DNA of 26,879 nt, from assembly GCA_023229825.1 (NCBI GenBank), contig JALNYN010000017.1, positions 1 through 26,879 on the forward strand. Reading direction: 5' to 3'. This document shows, piece after piece, positions 1 through 7,864 of this stretch. Numbering within the stretch: position 1 is the stretch's first letter; each line of letters begins with the position of its first letter. The notes under the pieces are model-generated. The model was not told the origin of the DNA. It saw only the letters and a list, made by a program, of their open reading frames with translations, and ran no database searches. Made by a program: the position numbers and the translations under genes. The DNA comes from Minisyncoccota bacterium (GTDB lineage: Bacteria; Patescibacteriota; Minisyncoccia; Phycocordibacterales; CAIJYI01).

Positions 1-1
1 A

Positions 2-967
2 AAAGAATCAGCGTCCGACAAAGGCTGGAAAGCCCTCTCCGCGCCGCTCCGCCGTTCCATGACGGAAACGCTTGAGTCCGGAGGAAATATCTTTCTCTTC
101 GGAGTTCGGCGCGGGGTCACTCCGCTCACCGCTTGCCGAGATTGCGGAAACATCCTTTCTTGTCCGCGCTGCCAAGTCCCCTACGTGCTTCACCGAGAAG
201 GAACGCGCAATATTTTCATCTGCCACAAATGCGAGGAACGAAAAAAGACCGAAACCACTTGTCCCGTCTGCGGCGGCTGGCGGCTCCTGCCTCTCGGCGT
301 CGGCGTGGAACTCGTCGCGAACGAAGTGCGCGAATTATTTCCAAATGTTCCTCTGTATGAATTAAATTCCGATGCCGTAAAAAATGAGAAGAAATGCACG
401 GAAATATCATCCTCTTTCCGCGATTCGCGCGGTACGATCCTCGTAGGAACCGAATTCGCGCTTCCCTACGTCGACAAGGCATCGCTCGCAGCCGTCGTTT
501 CCGTAGACTCGCTCTTTTCTCTGCCGGATTTCCGCAGTAATGAAAAAATACTCAGAAAACTTTTAGAAGTGCGGGCGAAGGCCGACAAAACATTTATCGT
601 ACAGACCAGATATCCCGAAGAACGGATCTGGAGATCGCTCATGCAGGGAAACCTCATGGAATTTTACAAAGAAGAAACCAAAGACCGAAGCCGTTTCTTC
701 TATCCGCCCTATTCCGTGATCATCAAGATCAGATTCGAGGGAACCAATCAGGAAGTTTCCGAAAAAGCCGCCGTGATCGAAGACATGTTCAAAAAATTCA
801 ACGTGAAGATCTTCCCGGCCTTCATTCCAAAAATAAAAGACCGATATCAGGTCAACGCGATCATAAAAACCGCCGTTGATAAATGGCCCGACAAAGAACT
901 GGTAGAAAAGCTCATGAGTCTGCCTCCTTATTTCAAAGTAAAAGTGGATCCCGAAGATCTGCTGTAG
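2..967 (+). CDS. priA: Primosomal protein N' (PriA), C-terminal part, helicase motifs decayed
   Basis: The frame is open from the window edge, so the N-terminus is missing and the Met at 59 is internal. PriA recognises stalled forks and D-loops and reloads the replisome. The visible part holds the PriA zinc-binding insertion with four cysteine pairs (CRDC, CPRC, CHKC, CPVC), followed by the C-terminal helicase lobe and the C-terminal domain (FYPPYSVIIKI). The landmark VDSLFSLPDFRSNEK matches the conserved PriA stretch around ADxxLxxPDFRAxE. Helicase motif V (normally GTQM plus KG.DF) reads GTEFALPYVDKA, and motif VI (normally QVAGRAGR) reads LLEVRAKAD, so the arginine finger is gone. I infer a structural, non-unwinding PriA, as known for actinobacterial and mycoplasmal members. 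Identity is secure; loss of helicase activity is an inference from the motifs. Confidence 0.9.
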   Translation, partial: KESASDKGWKALSAPLRRSMTETLESGGNIFLFGVRRGVTPLTACRDCGNILSCPRCQVPYVLHREGTRNIFICHKCEERKKTETTCPVCGGWRLLPLGVGVELVANEVRELFPNVPLYELNSDAVKNEKKCTEISSSFRDSRGTILVGTEFALPYVDKASLAAVVSVDSLFSLPDFRSNEKILRKLLEVRAKADKTFIVQTRYPEERIWRSLMQGNLMEFYKEETKDRSRFFYPPYSVIIKIRFEGTNQEVSEKAAVIEDMFKKFNVKIFPAFIPKIKDRYQVNAIIKTAVDKWPDKELVEKLMSLPPYFKVKVDPEDLL

Positions 968-983
968 CCGCCAACCCCTTCAC

Positions 984-1014
984 GTCATCCCGGGCTGCGA
1001 CCCGGGATCCACGT
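984..1014. repeat. REP-like palindrome (GTCATCCCGGG type)
   Basis: Just after the priA stop lies a GC-rich dyad, ATCCCGGG and CCCGGGAT around a short loop, bounded by GTC on the left and CCACGT on the right. A two-armed relative with the same GTCATYCCGG and CCACGT edges is at 19856-19941. No T-run follows, so it is better read as a dispersed repeat than as a terminator. Confidence 0.6.
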
Positions 1015-1052
1015 TTCGTAAACCACAAAATTTACGGGTAACAACGTTGCAT

Positions 1053-1081
1053 TTGACAATCGAACGTGAAAATGGTATAAA
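1053..1081 (+). promoter_or_regulatory. Sigma70-type promoter of the 1119 gene
   Basis: TTGACA at 1053-1058, a 17-bp spacer and TATAAA at 1076-1081. This is a near-consensus promoter 37 nt before the chosen start, leaving a leader with an AGGGG ribosome binding site at 1106-1110. Confidence 0.75.
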
Positions 1082-1118
1082 GAAGATAGATAGTCTCATA
1101 ACCATAGGGGAATTCGAC

Positions 1119-1472
1119 ATGTCATTATCAGTCATTCAATTAACCCCTTTTCTGATCTCGATCATTGGAGGAGGGTTCGCGGGATATTTTGTATTCCGGC
1201 CATTAGCAAATTATTTGTCCCGTACGGAAGAATTTTCCGAAGAGGAAACGCATGAAATACTTTTGATCTATGTGCGCAACTCTTGTCTGATCTTGATCAT
1301 CGTCGTATCGATGATCGCTTTCATAAAGTACGGATTGGTTTCGATCTCTGCTCCGGTAGTGATCGCGTATCTGTCCTTCGAAATATTTTCAGCCACATGG
1401 GGAGCCTGCATGGGTATGGAAAAAAAATTCATATCATCATGGAACTTCTTGAAGATACAGAAAAATAGGTGA
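1119..1472 (+). CDS. Small membrane protein of unknown function
   Basis: A 117-aa protein that I do not recognise. The start at 1119 (MSLSVIQ) is chosen because AGGGG lies 8 nt upstream and a strong promoter lies at 1053-1081. The longer frame from 1047 would begin upstream of that promoter's own transcription start. Three hydrophobic stretches are visible: residues about 5-27 (glycine-rich, SIIGGGFAGYFVF), about 50-71 and about 76-97. An acidic loop (EEFSEEETHE) lies between the first two. The gene is monocistronic: it has its own promoter and a terminator directly after the stop. A small inner-membrane protein is the most that can be said. Confidence 0.65.
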   Translation: MSLSVIQLTPFLISIIGGGFAGYFVFRPLANYLSRTEEFSEEETHEILLIYVRNSCLILIIVVSMIAFIKYGLVSISAPVVIAYLSFEIFSATWGACMGMEKKFISSWNFLKIQKNR

Positions 1473-1475
1473 TCC

Positions 1476-1506
1476 AAAAAGCCGCGCTTCGTGCGCGGCT
1501 TTTATA
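1476..1506 (+). terminator. Rho-independent terminator of the 1119 gene
   Basis: Stem AAGCCGCGC / GCGCGGCTT with a 5-nt loop, followed by a T-rich run, 4 nt after the stop. A near-copy of the hairpin is at 2015-2046. Confidence 0.85.
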
Positions 1507-1544
1507 TAAAAAAATATCTATAAAAAACAATTAAGAAAAAACAA

Positions 1545-1655
1545 AAAAATAGCGGGCGGTAAATTTCAGCATATGGGGCGATTTACAATGCTATTTTGTC
1601 CATAAAACACAAGCTAAAATCCATTTTCTGCAAATTCTAGCATATGCCATTTAAC
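1545..1655. repeat. Two imperfect palindromes with GCATATG cores
   Basis: At 1558-1587 TAAATTTC-AGCATATG is followed by GATTTAC, inside a larger AATAGC/GCTATT dyad. At 1631-1655 AAATTCTAGCATATGCC is followed by ATTTAAC. Both resemble decayed versions of the perfect 36-bp palindrome at 24300-24335, which has the same AAATTTCGCATATG half. They lie in the gene-free stretch 1507-2014. Apart from these and the element at 1734-1853, I see no gene there. Confidence 0.45.
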
Positions 1656-1733
1656 CGCGTTAACTTGGTTGGTGATCGCTCAGATTGCGTGCGATACTCT
1701 GCCGCCACTTTACATAAGTTTCAACCCTTTATC

Positions 1734-1853
1734 GCCGGACGGGGTTTGTAACCCCGTCCGAAACGTTTGGCGATCTTGATCGAGTCTGTGCTTCAAATTA
1801 ATCATAAACGAAGCCTCCAAATGTTTCGGACAGGGGTACAACCCCAGTCCGGC
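1734..1853. repeat. 120-bp double stem-loop repeat, copy 1
   Basis: The left hairpin is CGGACGGGGTT-TGT-AACCCCGTCCG and the right hairpin is CGGACAGGGGT followed by ACAACCCCAGTCCG. Both are joined inward to AAACGTTTGG and CCAAATGTTT, so the unit is one large inverted repeat around an A/T-rich centre. Copy 2 (4187-4306) has the same length and nearly the same sequence. No coding frame is evident. Confidence 0.85.
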
Positions 1854-2014
1854 GCTGGGGCTGTGCTCGGATAATATTTTCATTCGTATACAGATATTCA
1901 TATATTATTTTTGCGATCAAAATTGTTGATTTCAACTTCACAACATGACGATTTCGCGCGGCACTTAGTGCGCTGATCGGAAAACGCAAGAAACGACGAA
2001 AGTAAATTTACACC

Positions 2015-2046
2015 AAAAAGCCGCGCTTCATTCGCGGCTTTTTTAT
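2015..2046. terminator. Bidirectional hairpin, probable obg terminator
   Basis: AAAAAGCCGCG and CGCGGCTTTTTT flank a short loop, with T-runs on both strands. It lies 64 nt beyond the obg stop on the minus strand and is a near-copy of the hairpin at 1476-1506. Confidence 0.65.
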
Positions 2047-2080
2047 TATTGGCTTTAGTCCGTCGTGGCTTTATGCTTGT

Positions 2081-2104
2081 CCTGCGTAGCTTTGGCGAAG
2101 CAGG
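2081..2104. repeat. Imperfect palindrome CCTGCGTAGC...GCGAAGCAGG
   Basis: A 24-bp dyad (CCTGC...GCAGG outer arms) just downstream of obg. A near-copy is at 19409-19433, and fragments of it fill 19440-19671. Confidence 0.6.
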
Positions 2105-2109
2105 AGACT

Positions 2110-3096
2110 TTATAGACTTTCGACTTTATGGACTTGTTTCTCTTTCTCCACTTTCGCCAAGATCTTTTTTACCGCTTCGAGACTTTCATTGTCCAGCACC
2201 GAGATCGCTATCGCGTTTTTATTTTTCTTTTTGAGCGCGGAAAGTTTCTTTTTGACTTCGGCGGGAGTGACCATATCCGTTTTGCTCAAGAACACGTATT
2301 CCGTTTTTTCGAGCATGGTCGGATTATATTTTTCAAGTTCCGTTCTGGTAGCTTCATATTCTTTGACGACGTTCTCGGCTTCGGCAGATACAAGATGAAA
2401 GAGCACGCGCGTTCGCTCTACATGCCTCAGGAATTTTATGCCGAGCCCTTTTCCTTCTGATGCGCCTTCGATAAGCCCCGGAATGTCGGCGATAATGAGA
2501 TCGTAATACGTTCCCAGATTTGGCTCAAGAGTGGTGAACGGGTAGTTCGCCACTTTTGCTTTCGCACTGGAAAGCTCGTTCAAGAGCGACGATTTTCCCG
2601 CATTCGGAAAACCGATCAGTCCGACATCGGCGATAAGCTTCAATTCAAAACGTATCGAGTACTCCTGCCCCGGCAATCCCGGCTCGAATTCTTTCGGCGT
2701 GGTGTTCGTTGAAGATCGGAAATGAAAATTCCCCCTTCCCCCCTTTCCTCCTTTCGCAATGCAAATCCTCTCGCCGACGTGAGTTATTTCCGCATCTTCT
2801 CCCGTGTCGATATTATGTATGACCGTTCCCACCGGAATTTTCAGCACCTCGTCCTCGGAATCCTCCCCGTCGCGGAATTGTGAACGTCCGTCCATTCCTT
2901 TTTTAGCGGAAATGTCTTTTTTGTATCGGAACTGATTCAGCGTCCCAAGATCGGAAACACCTTCCGCAATGACAGAACCGCCGTCGCCCCCCGCCGTTCC
3001 CGTCGGACCGTGCGCGAATTTTATTTTCTGAAAAGCCACAGCGCCTCGTCCGCCGTGTCCCGCTTTTACTCTTATGGTGACTTCATCAATTAGCAT
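2110..3096 (-). CDS. obg: Obg family GTPase (ribosome assembly / stress)
   Basis: A 328-aa essential-type GTPase that binds the 50S particle during maturation. The N-terminal glycine-rich Obg fold spans about 1-155 (GHGGRGAVAF, GGDGGS, GGKGGRGN). The G domain follows: G1 GFPNAGKSS at 162-170, G2 PFTT at 187-190, G3 DIPG at 204-207, G4 SKTD at 271-274, G5 near ISV at 298-300. The usual Asn of the NKxD G4 motif is Ser here. There is no C-terminal OCT extension. The ATG at 3094-3096 is only 6 nt beyond the -10 hexamer TATAGT, so the mRNA should be leaderless. It is divergent from the gene at 3208, with which it shares a -35 region. Confidence 0.95.
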   Translation of the reverse strand: MLIDEVTIRVKAGHGGRGAVAFQKIKFAHGPTGTAGGDGGSVIAEGVSDLGTLNQFRYKKDISAKKGMDGRSQFRDGEDSEDEVLKIPVGTVIHNIDTGEDAEITHVGERICIAKGGKGGRGNFHFRSSTNTTPKEFEPGLPGQEYSIRFELKLIADVGLIGFPNAGKSSLLNELSSAKAKVANYPFTTLEPNLGTYYDLIIADIPGLIEGASEGKGLGIKFLRHVERTRVLFHLVSAEAENVVKEYEATRTELEKYNPTMLEKTEYVFLSKTDMVTPAEVKKKLSALKKKNKNAIAISVLDNESLEAVKKILAKVEKEKQVHKVESL

Positions 3097-3102
3097 GCCT
3101 TA

Positions 3103-3131
3103 ACTATATCACGTTTCAAGAATATTGTCAT
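3103..3131 (-). promoter_or_regulatory. Leaderless-type promoter of obg
   Basis: On the minus strand ATGACA (3126-3131), 17 bp, TATAGT (3103-3108), then 6 nt to the ATG. The -35 hexamer overlaps TTGTCA of the opposite promoter at 3125-3130. Confidence 0.7.
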
Positions 3132-3153
3132 TTTTCCAAGAGTGTGCTATAAA
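3125..3153 (+). promoter_or_regulatory. Promoter of the 3208 gene
   Basis: TTGTCA (3125-3130), 17-bp spacer, TATAAA (3148-3153). It predicts a leader of about 48 nt carrying GGAGG at 3195-3199. Confidence 0.7.
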
Positions 3154-3207
3154 ATATATAGTGTTCTTCATAATTTTTTCATCAGCAAAGGCGAGGAGGA
3201 TTGCCAT

Positions 3208-4119
3208 ATGAACACCTTAAAAAGTGTCGCTGGGCAATGGACATATTATGTTCAGCCCGCCGACAAAGCATCAAACGAATTCGTCAGGAACTGCCTGCCT
3301 GAGGTCAATCCCGTATCCCGCGTCGCGGAAGAAGGGGTCGGAGTGCCAAAAACTTCTCCGTACAATCTCTATTTGGTAGATGGCTGGGGAATGGTAGAAC
3401 GGTTAATGAGTATAACCAAGCTGTATTTCAACCTTTTCGTCCGCGATCCATCCGAAGCTCTGCCTCATTTTAAAATGAGAAAAAGCGAGGAGATCGAAAA
3501 ACGGAACAGGCAAGCGGAAAAACCGAACGGCGAGAAATTTTCTCTCGTACGAAGCGAAAAACCGCTTCCGACAAAAAAGGAAGAAGCCAAGCCATCCGCA
3601 CCCGCTCCAAAAAGATCTTTTCCCAAAAGACCCGAGCTCGCAAAGAAAAACGAAAGACGGTTAAAAAACGTCTTGCGGCCGAAACAAAAAATTTTGTTCT
3701 TGGTTCCGGAAAAGAAACGGGCGCCAAAACCTGTTCCGGCTAGAGCTGAGGTGGGTCTAAAAACGGCTCCCCAGTCTATCTTTTCCGAAAAATACGTCAT
3801 CGTGGCACTCGACAGAGAATCCACACACACCATGACGCACGTCTGGAAAGCGCTGCAAGAAAGCGGGCTCTCTACCGATTCCGTTCGGGAAAGCGGAAAG
3901 TCATGCGAAGAGTATTACGATTTCGTTTGGGAAGCGAACGGCGATGCGATATTCCGCCTCTGGCGATACGCCCGTCAAAATCCGCTGGTACACTGCGCCG
4001 TCTTGCGCACTACAAAAGACGGAGTGTTCGAAAATTTCGAACCGGTGTTCTGCTATTCAAGCGAAAAGATCGAAAACCAAGCTAGCAAAGTTGTACCTTA
4101 TAGAGCACAGCAAAAATAA
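3208..4119 (+). CDS. Unrecognised protein with a basic, proline-rich middle
   Basis: A 303-aa protein without a family I can name. The start at 3208 is set by GGAGG 8 nt upstream; the frame open from 3142 begins inside the promoter. Residues 1-90 form an N-terminal part (GQWTYYVQPADKASNEF, PYNLYLVDGWGMVERL). Residues about 95-180 are rich in Lys, Arg, Pro and Glu and look disordered. Residues about 195-290 form a second ordered part beginning SEKYVIVALDRESTHTMTHVWKAL. No signal peptide or membrane segment is visible, so it is probably cytoplasmic. A two-domain protein joined by a nucleic-acid-binding-like linker is a guess. It has its own promoter and terminator. Confidence 0.7.
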   Translation: MNTLKSVAGQWTYYVQPADKASNEFVRNCLPEVNPVSRVAEEGVGVPKTSPYNLYLVDGWGMVERLMSITKLYFNLFVRDPSEALPHFKMRKSEEIEKRNRQAEKPNGEKFSLVRSEKPLPTKKEEAKPSAPAPKRSFPKRPELAKKNERRLKNVLRPKQKILFLVPEKKRAPKPVPARAEVGLKTAPQSIFSEKYVIVALDRESTHTMTHVWKALQESGLSTDSVRESGKSCEEYYDFVWEANGDAIFRLWRYARQNPLVHCAVLRTTKDGVFENFEPVFCYSSEKIENQASKVVPYRAQQK

Positions 4120-4144
4120 CGATTTTCGTTCAATAAAAATCAAG

Positions 4145-4172
4145 CCCCAAGAGAGATCTTGGGGTTTTCTTT
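4145..4172 (+). terminator. Rho-independent terminator of the 3208 gene
   Basis: Perfect stem CCCCAAGA-GAGA-TCTTGGGG followed by TTTTCTTT, 25 nt after the stop. Confidence 0.9.
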
Positions 4173-4186
4173 GATTTACGATCCGC

Positions 4187-4306
4187 GCCGGACGGGGTTT
4201 GTAACCCCGTCCGAAACGTTTGGAGACTTTGATCGAATTTGTGCTCCAGATTAACTATAAACGAAGCTTCCAAACGTTTCGGACAGGGGTACAACCCCAG
4301 TCCGGC
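4187..4306. repeat. 120-bp double stem-loop repeat, copy 2
   Basis: Same architecture and same 120-bp length as copy 1 at 1734-1853. The terminal hairpins are nearly identical (CGGACGGGGTT, CAGGGGTACAACCCCAG) and the centre is slightly diverged. It separates the terminator of the 3208 gene from the 3' end of the acyl-CoA synthetase gene. Confidence 0.85.
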
Positions 4307-4350
4307 GAGAGCCCGCTGACGGTGGCAACTTTTTACTTTTAACTTTCTAC

Positions 4351-6450
4351 TTATATGAGTATCACTCTCGCATCAAGCACGCAGGACCCTTCTCCTTTTG
4401 AAAATACTTTGAGAGGATTGATATCGATCTCCGCTATTTCGGGAAGATCAACGACGAGCAAGGAAAGCCGTCCGAGCATTTCTACCAGAGCGTCGGTATC
4501 GAGCGGTTCCTGTCCGCGAACGCCTTCGAACACTTTTTGCGCTTTGAGAGAGCTGATCATCCTCCGCGCATCATCTTCGGTGATCGGTGCGAGTCCGATA
4601 GCGATATCCTTGAATACCTCGGCATACACCCCGCCGAAACCGACCATAACCACGCTTCCGAGCGCCGGGTCGCGTTTGGACCCCAGAATAATTTCAAAAC
4701 CCCGCCGCTCCGCCATCTCTTCAAGCAGTACGCCCTCGATCTTCGCGTCAGGTCTTTTTAGACGAACCGCCTCGATAAGCGCGTCGTACGCATCTCCCGC
4801 ATTTCCCGGTATGACTCCGAGTGACACTCCGCCAGCATCGCTCTTGTGCAGAATATCGGGAGAAACGATCTTCAAAACGAGTTTCTTTCCTATCCTCGCC
4901 GCTTTCTCAACAGCCTCCTCGCGGTTGTGTGCCAATTCCACAGGAAAGATCGGCAAACCGTAAAGTGAGAACAATTGCAACGCTTCATATTCAGGCAGTG
5001 CGGTCTTGCCCGCCGCGCGAGCATCGTCCAGAATCTTTCGAGCCGCTTCTTTATTGATGTCGTTAAAGATAAATTGTTTCGGCTCCGGCCTTTCCAGATA
5101 TTCGCAATAGAGCGCGAGTCTTGAAAGAGCGTGCGCGGCTTCTTCGGGATATTCGATCATCGGCACATTTCCTGCATGCAAAATATCAACGCCCGCGCGA
5201 ACGGAATTTCCGCCCATAAAACAGGCTGTCATAGGCTTCCCGATCTGCTCTTTTATTTTCACGATGGCGTTTGCCGTTTCGACCACTTGGGTCATGGTTT
5301 GATTGGTTAATATCGCGAGCGACAGATCAGTGTCCGGATCCGCCGCTACCACCTCAAGCGCTTTTTCAAAACGCAGAGCGTCCGCATCGCCGACGACGTC
5401 AACCGGATTTTTCGTATTCGCGGATTTCGGAAGAAATTCGGAAAGTTTGGCGCGCGCTTCTGCTGAAAGAGGATTGACCGACAGACCGGAAAGCGCCGCC
5501 TCATCGGTTGCCAAAACTCCGGGTCCGCCCGCATTGGTGACGATCCTGATCTTCCTCCCAGCACACGGCGGATTAAAGGAAAAAACTTTCATGAGATCGA
5601 ACAGCTCGGAAACTTTTTCCGCGCGAATAATTCCCGCTTGAGAAAAGAACGCACTGAATGATTCATCCGCGCCGGCAAGCGCTCCTGTATGAGAAGCACT
5701 GGCTCCCGCACCCGCGCTCGTTCTTCCGGCTTTGAGCGCGATGATCGGTTTTTTATTTCCCGCCATTCTTGCACTCCGAATAATTTCGATGATCTCGTGC
5801 GGATCGGTAATATCTTCAAGATACATCGCAATGACTTTCGTATCCGGATCATCAAGCATAAACCGTATCATCAGAGCCTCGCCGACCTGCGCTTTATTGC
5901 CCATACTGACGAACTTTGAAAAACCGATTCCCAGATTTTCAGCGTAATCCAAAACCGCCACGCACAGCGCTCCGCTTTGCGAGAAAAAACCGACCGGTCC
6001 GACTTTCGGCATGATACGTGCGAAAGAGGCGTTCATTTTTGCCGCAGGATGTATGACCCCGAGGCAGTTCGGACCAATAAGCGTGATATTGTTTTCATGG
6101 CATACGCGGGCAAGTTCGGTTTCCAATTCAACTTCTCCGATCTCTTTATATCCCGCCGTGATCACGATCGCCGCTTTCACGCCGATCTTCACCGCTTCTT
6201 CCATTGCTGTTTTTACATCGGCGGTATGCACGGTAAATATCGCGAGATCGACCGGCTGTCCTATCGCCGACAAATTCGGAAAACATTTTCGCCCGAGAAT
6301 CTCTTCCGCATTCGGATTGATCGGAAATATTTCACCGTCATATCCCTGTTCCGTAAGATTTTTCAAAACGCCATACCCGACATGCGTAGGTCGGCGAGAA
6401 GCGCCGACGACCGCGATCGATCGCGGATTAAAAATTGCATTGAAATTCAT
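4351..6450 (-). CDS. Acetate/acyl-CoA ligase (ADP-forming), fused alpha-beta
   Basis: A 699-aa enzyme that interconverts acyl-CoA + ADP + Pi and acid + CoA + ATP, giving substrate-level ATP from fermentation end products. The CoA-binding Rossmann domain is at about 5-130 (IAVVGASRR; GPNCLG at 126-131). The ligase-CoA domains follow (SQSG at 157-160), with the phosphorylated histidine in SASHTGALAG at H254. The C-terminal ATP-grasp (beta) part starts near 470 and includes VLKIVSPDILHKSDAGGV. Alpha and beta are fused in one chain. The ATG lies 6 nt beyond TATTAT (6457-6462), predicting a leaderless transcript. An AGTATCAG repeat covers its upstream side. It is divergent from a GH57 gene; a functional link is only suggested by that arrangement. 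Confidence 0.93.
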   Translation of the reverse strand: MNFNAIFNPRSIAVVGASRRPTHVGYGVLKNLTEQGYDGEIFPINPNAEEILGRKCFPNLSAIGQPVDLAIFTVHTADVKTAMEEAVKIGVKAAIVITAGYKEIGEVELETELARVCHENNITLIGPNCLGVIHPAAKMNASFARIMPKVGPVGFFSQSGALCVAVLDYAENLGIGFSKFVSMGNKAQVGEALMIRFMLDDPDTKVIAMYLEDITDPHEIIEIIRSARMAGNKKPIIALKAGRTSAGAGASASHTGALAGADESFSAFFSQAGIIRAEKVSELFDLMKVFSFNPPCAGRKIRIVTNAGGPGVLATDEAALSGLSVNPLSAEARAKLSEFLPKSANTKNPVDVVGDADALRFEKALEVVAADPDTDLSLAILTNQTMTQVVETANAIVKIKEQIGKPMTACFMGGNSVRAGVDILHAGNVPMIEYPEEAAHALSRLALYCEYLERPEPKQFIFNDINKEAARKILDDARAAGKTALPEYEALQLFSLYGLPIFPVELAHNREEAVEKAARIGKKLVLKIVSPDILHKSDAGGVSLGVIPGNAGDAYDALIEAVRLKRPDAKIEGVLLEEMAERRGFEIILGSKRDPALGSVVMVGFGGVYAEVFKDIAIGLAPITEDDARRMISSLKAQKVFEGVRGQEPLDTDALVEMLGRLSLLVVDLPEIAEIDINPLKVFSKGEGSCVLDARVILI

Positions 6451-6456
6451 GATTTT

Positions 6457-6462
6457 ATAATA
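6457..6462 (-). promoter_or_regulatory. -10 element of the ADP-forming ligase gene, leaderless type
   Basis: TATTAT on the minus strand, 6 nt from the ATG at 6448-6450. The -35 position (TTTCCC, about 6480-6485) is poor and falls inside the AGTATCAG repeat. Confidence 0.55.
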
Positions 6463-6472
6463 CCACGAAACG

Positions 6473-6500
6473 AGTATCAGGGAAAAGTATCAGTATCAGG
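6473..6500. repeat. AGTATCAG repeat cluster, copy a
   Basis: Three AGTATCAG/GTATCAGG units in 28 bp, identical to copy c (14853-14880). They are followed by GACGAGCAGCAACGAT, which is echoed after copy d at 19749-19777. Confidence 0.8.
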
Positions 6501-6528
6501 GACGAGCAGCAACGATCCCGTTTCCGAA

Positions 6529-6557
6529 GTGACAAATGCGTTCTTTTGTTGTATGAT
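6529..6557 (+). promoter_or_regulatory. Promoter of the GH57 gene
   Basis: GTGACA (6529-6534), 17-bp spacer, TATGAT (6552-6557). The leader of about 50 nt carries GGAG before the ATG at 6615. Confidence 0.65.
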
Positions 6558-6614
6558 TACGCCAGAACATTTTTCTTTAACATTATCCGCGCTGGCCGCG
6601 GAACGGAGTAACTT

Positions 6615-7763
6615 ATGAACCCGAATATCCAGATCGCTCTTATGCTGCATGCCTATCAGCCGCCCACTCAAACGGAAACCATGCTGAATAAAATATACGT
6701 CGAAAGCTACGGACCGCTCATTTCTCTTTTAGAACGCGAGCCGAATGTTTTTTTCTCGATCGATATCGCAAAAAGTTTGGGCGAACGGTTGCCTGCAAAT
6801 TTTCTGAAACGCATCGCAACGCTCTATGAAAATAAACGGCTGGAACTCGTCAACACGTTCGCGTATCATTATCTCGGTCCGTTGACCCCGAAAGATTTTA
6901 TTAAAAGACAGCTCACACAGAACGAAGAGTTCTACCGCGAACACTTCATCGGGCGCGATGCGCTGCCGGGCATATTCCCTCCCGAACTCGCGTATTCCGG
7001 AGAAATGGCGGACGCTTTCAGCGAGCTGCATTACCGCTGGTGTCTTGCCGACGATGAACCGTTCGTTCGCATGCGGCACGCACTTCCTGAAATAGAACGT
7101 GCGCCTTTCGATTGGATACCGGCCCCAAAAGGCAATCCCGTCATACTGCGTTCGGGAATGAGATCAAAAGAGATCGCGTTTAAAAAATATGGAGACCCTG
7201 CACGCTTTGCGGATACCATTATAGATTCGCACGGAGATTGGGGGCGCCGTCTCGAGGGGAACCGAACAAAAGGATATATTATCCTCGCGCTTGATGCGGA
7301 AACTTTCGGACATCACCATCATGGGATGATCGAAGATTTTCTTCTTCCATTCGCCAACCGGATCGCGGAAAGAAAAGACGAAGCGAAGATCGTTTCCATA
7401 GATCATATCTTTCAAAGTTTCCGAAAAAAAGCCGCCTTCGTTCCGAAAGGTTCGTGGTCAACCGGAGAGGATCCGAATCCATACCCTCTTTGGGACCATC
7501 CTCGCAACCCCTTTCATCAGGCATGGAAAGAATTTTTGGATATCGCCTATTCGCTGGTTCCTTCACATCTTGAAGGAGAGTTGAAGCTGTTGTACGATAC
7601 TTCTTTCTACAGCTGTACTCCGTGGCAATTTTCGATGGGAAACAATAATATTGCGCGATGGTGCCTTTTCAATTTCACGCGCATTGCCGACCTTCAGCCG
7701 GACGGCTATGAAAAAGATCGTCTGAAAGAATTAATAGCGATCATGAATCGCCTAACAACCTAG
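6615..7763 (+). CDS. Glycoside hydrolase family 57 protein
   Basis: A 382-aa member of GH57, a family of retaining alpha-glucan enzymes (amylase, 4-alpha-glucanotransferase, branching enzyme) with a (beta/alpha)7 barrel. Visible signatures are HAYQP at 12-16 (the HxxQP region 1), GIFPPELAYS at 119-128 with E124 as likely nucleophile, and ILALDAETFGHHHHG at 223-237 with D227 as likely acid/base. These positions agree with the known pair Glu123/Asp214 in archaeal glucanotransferase. No signal peptide is present, so it is cytoplasmic and probably acts on a glycogen-like polymer or maltodextrin. GGAG lies about 7 nt before the ATG. The exact activity cannot be chosen from sequence alone. Confidence 0.88.
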   Translation: MNPNIQIALMLHAYQPPTQTETMLNKIYVESYGPLISLLEREPNVFFSIDIAKSLGERLPANFLKRIATLYENKRLELVNTFAYHYLGPLTPKDFIKRQLTQNEEFYREHFIGRDALPGIFPPELAYSGEMADAFSELHYRWCLADDEPFVRMRHALPEIERAPFDWIPAPKGNPVILRSGMRSKEIAFKKYGDPARFADTIIDSHGDWGRRLEGNRTKGYIILALDAETFGHHHHGMIEDFLLPFANRIAERKDEAKIVSIDHIFQSFRKKAAFVPKGSWSTGEDPNPYPLWDHPRNPFHQAWKEFLDIAYSLVPSHLEGELKLLYDTSFYSCTPWQFSMGNNNIARWCLFNFTRIADLQPDGYEKDRLKELIAIMNRLTT

Positions 7764-7768
7764 TAAAC

Positions 7769-7800
7769 AGGCCGCACCGAATTTCGTGCGGCCTATTTTA
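7769..7800 (+). terminator. Terminator of the GH57 gene
   Basis: Stem AGGCCGCAC / GTGCGGCCT with an 8-nt loop, then ATTTTA, 6 nt after the stop. Confidence 0.85.
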
Positions 7801-7828
7801 AAATTCCTCAAATTATACCAGGTTCTCT

Positions 7829-7864
7829 TACAAGGTTAGTCCTTGTACAAGGACTAACCTTGTA
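7829..7864. repeat. 36-bp perfect palindrome, left end of the transposase unit
   Basis: Half-site TACAAGGTTAGTCCTTGT followed by its exact reverse complement. The same 36 bp recur at 8559-8594. The transposase stop codon TAG at 7854-7856 (minus strand) lies inside it. Confidence 0.95.

Noticed and set aside
4355..4963. 202-aa plus-strand frame opposite the acyl-CoA synthetase
   Set aside because: Low-complexity Ser/Ile composition typical of an antisense shadow of a real gene.
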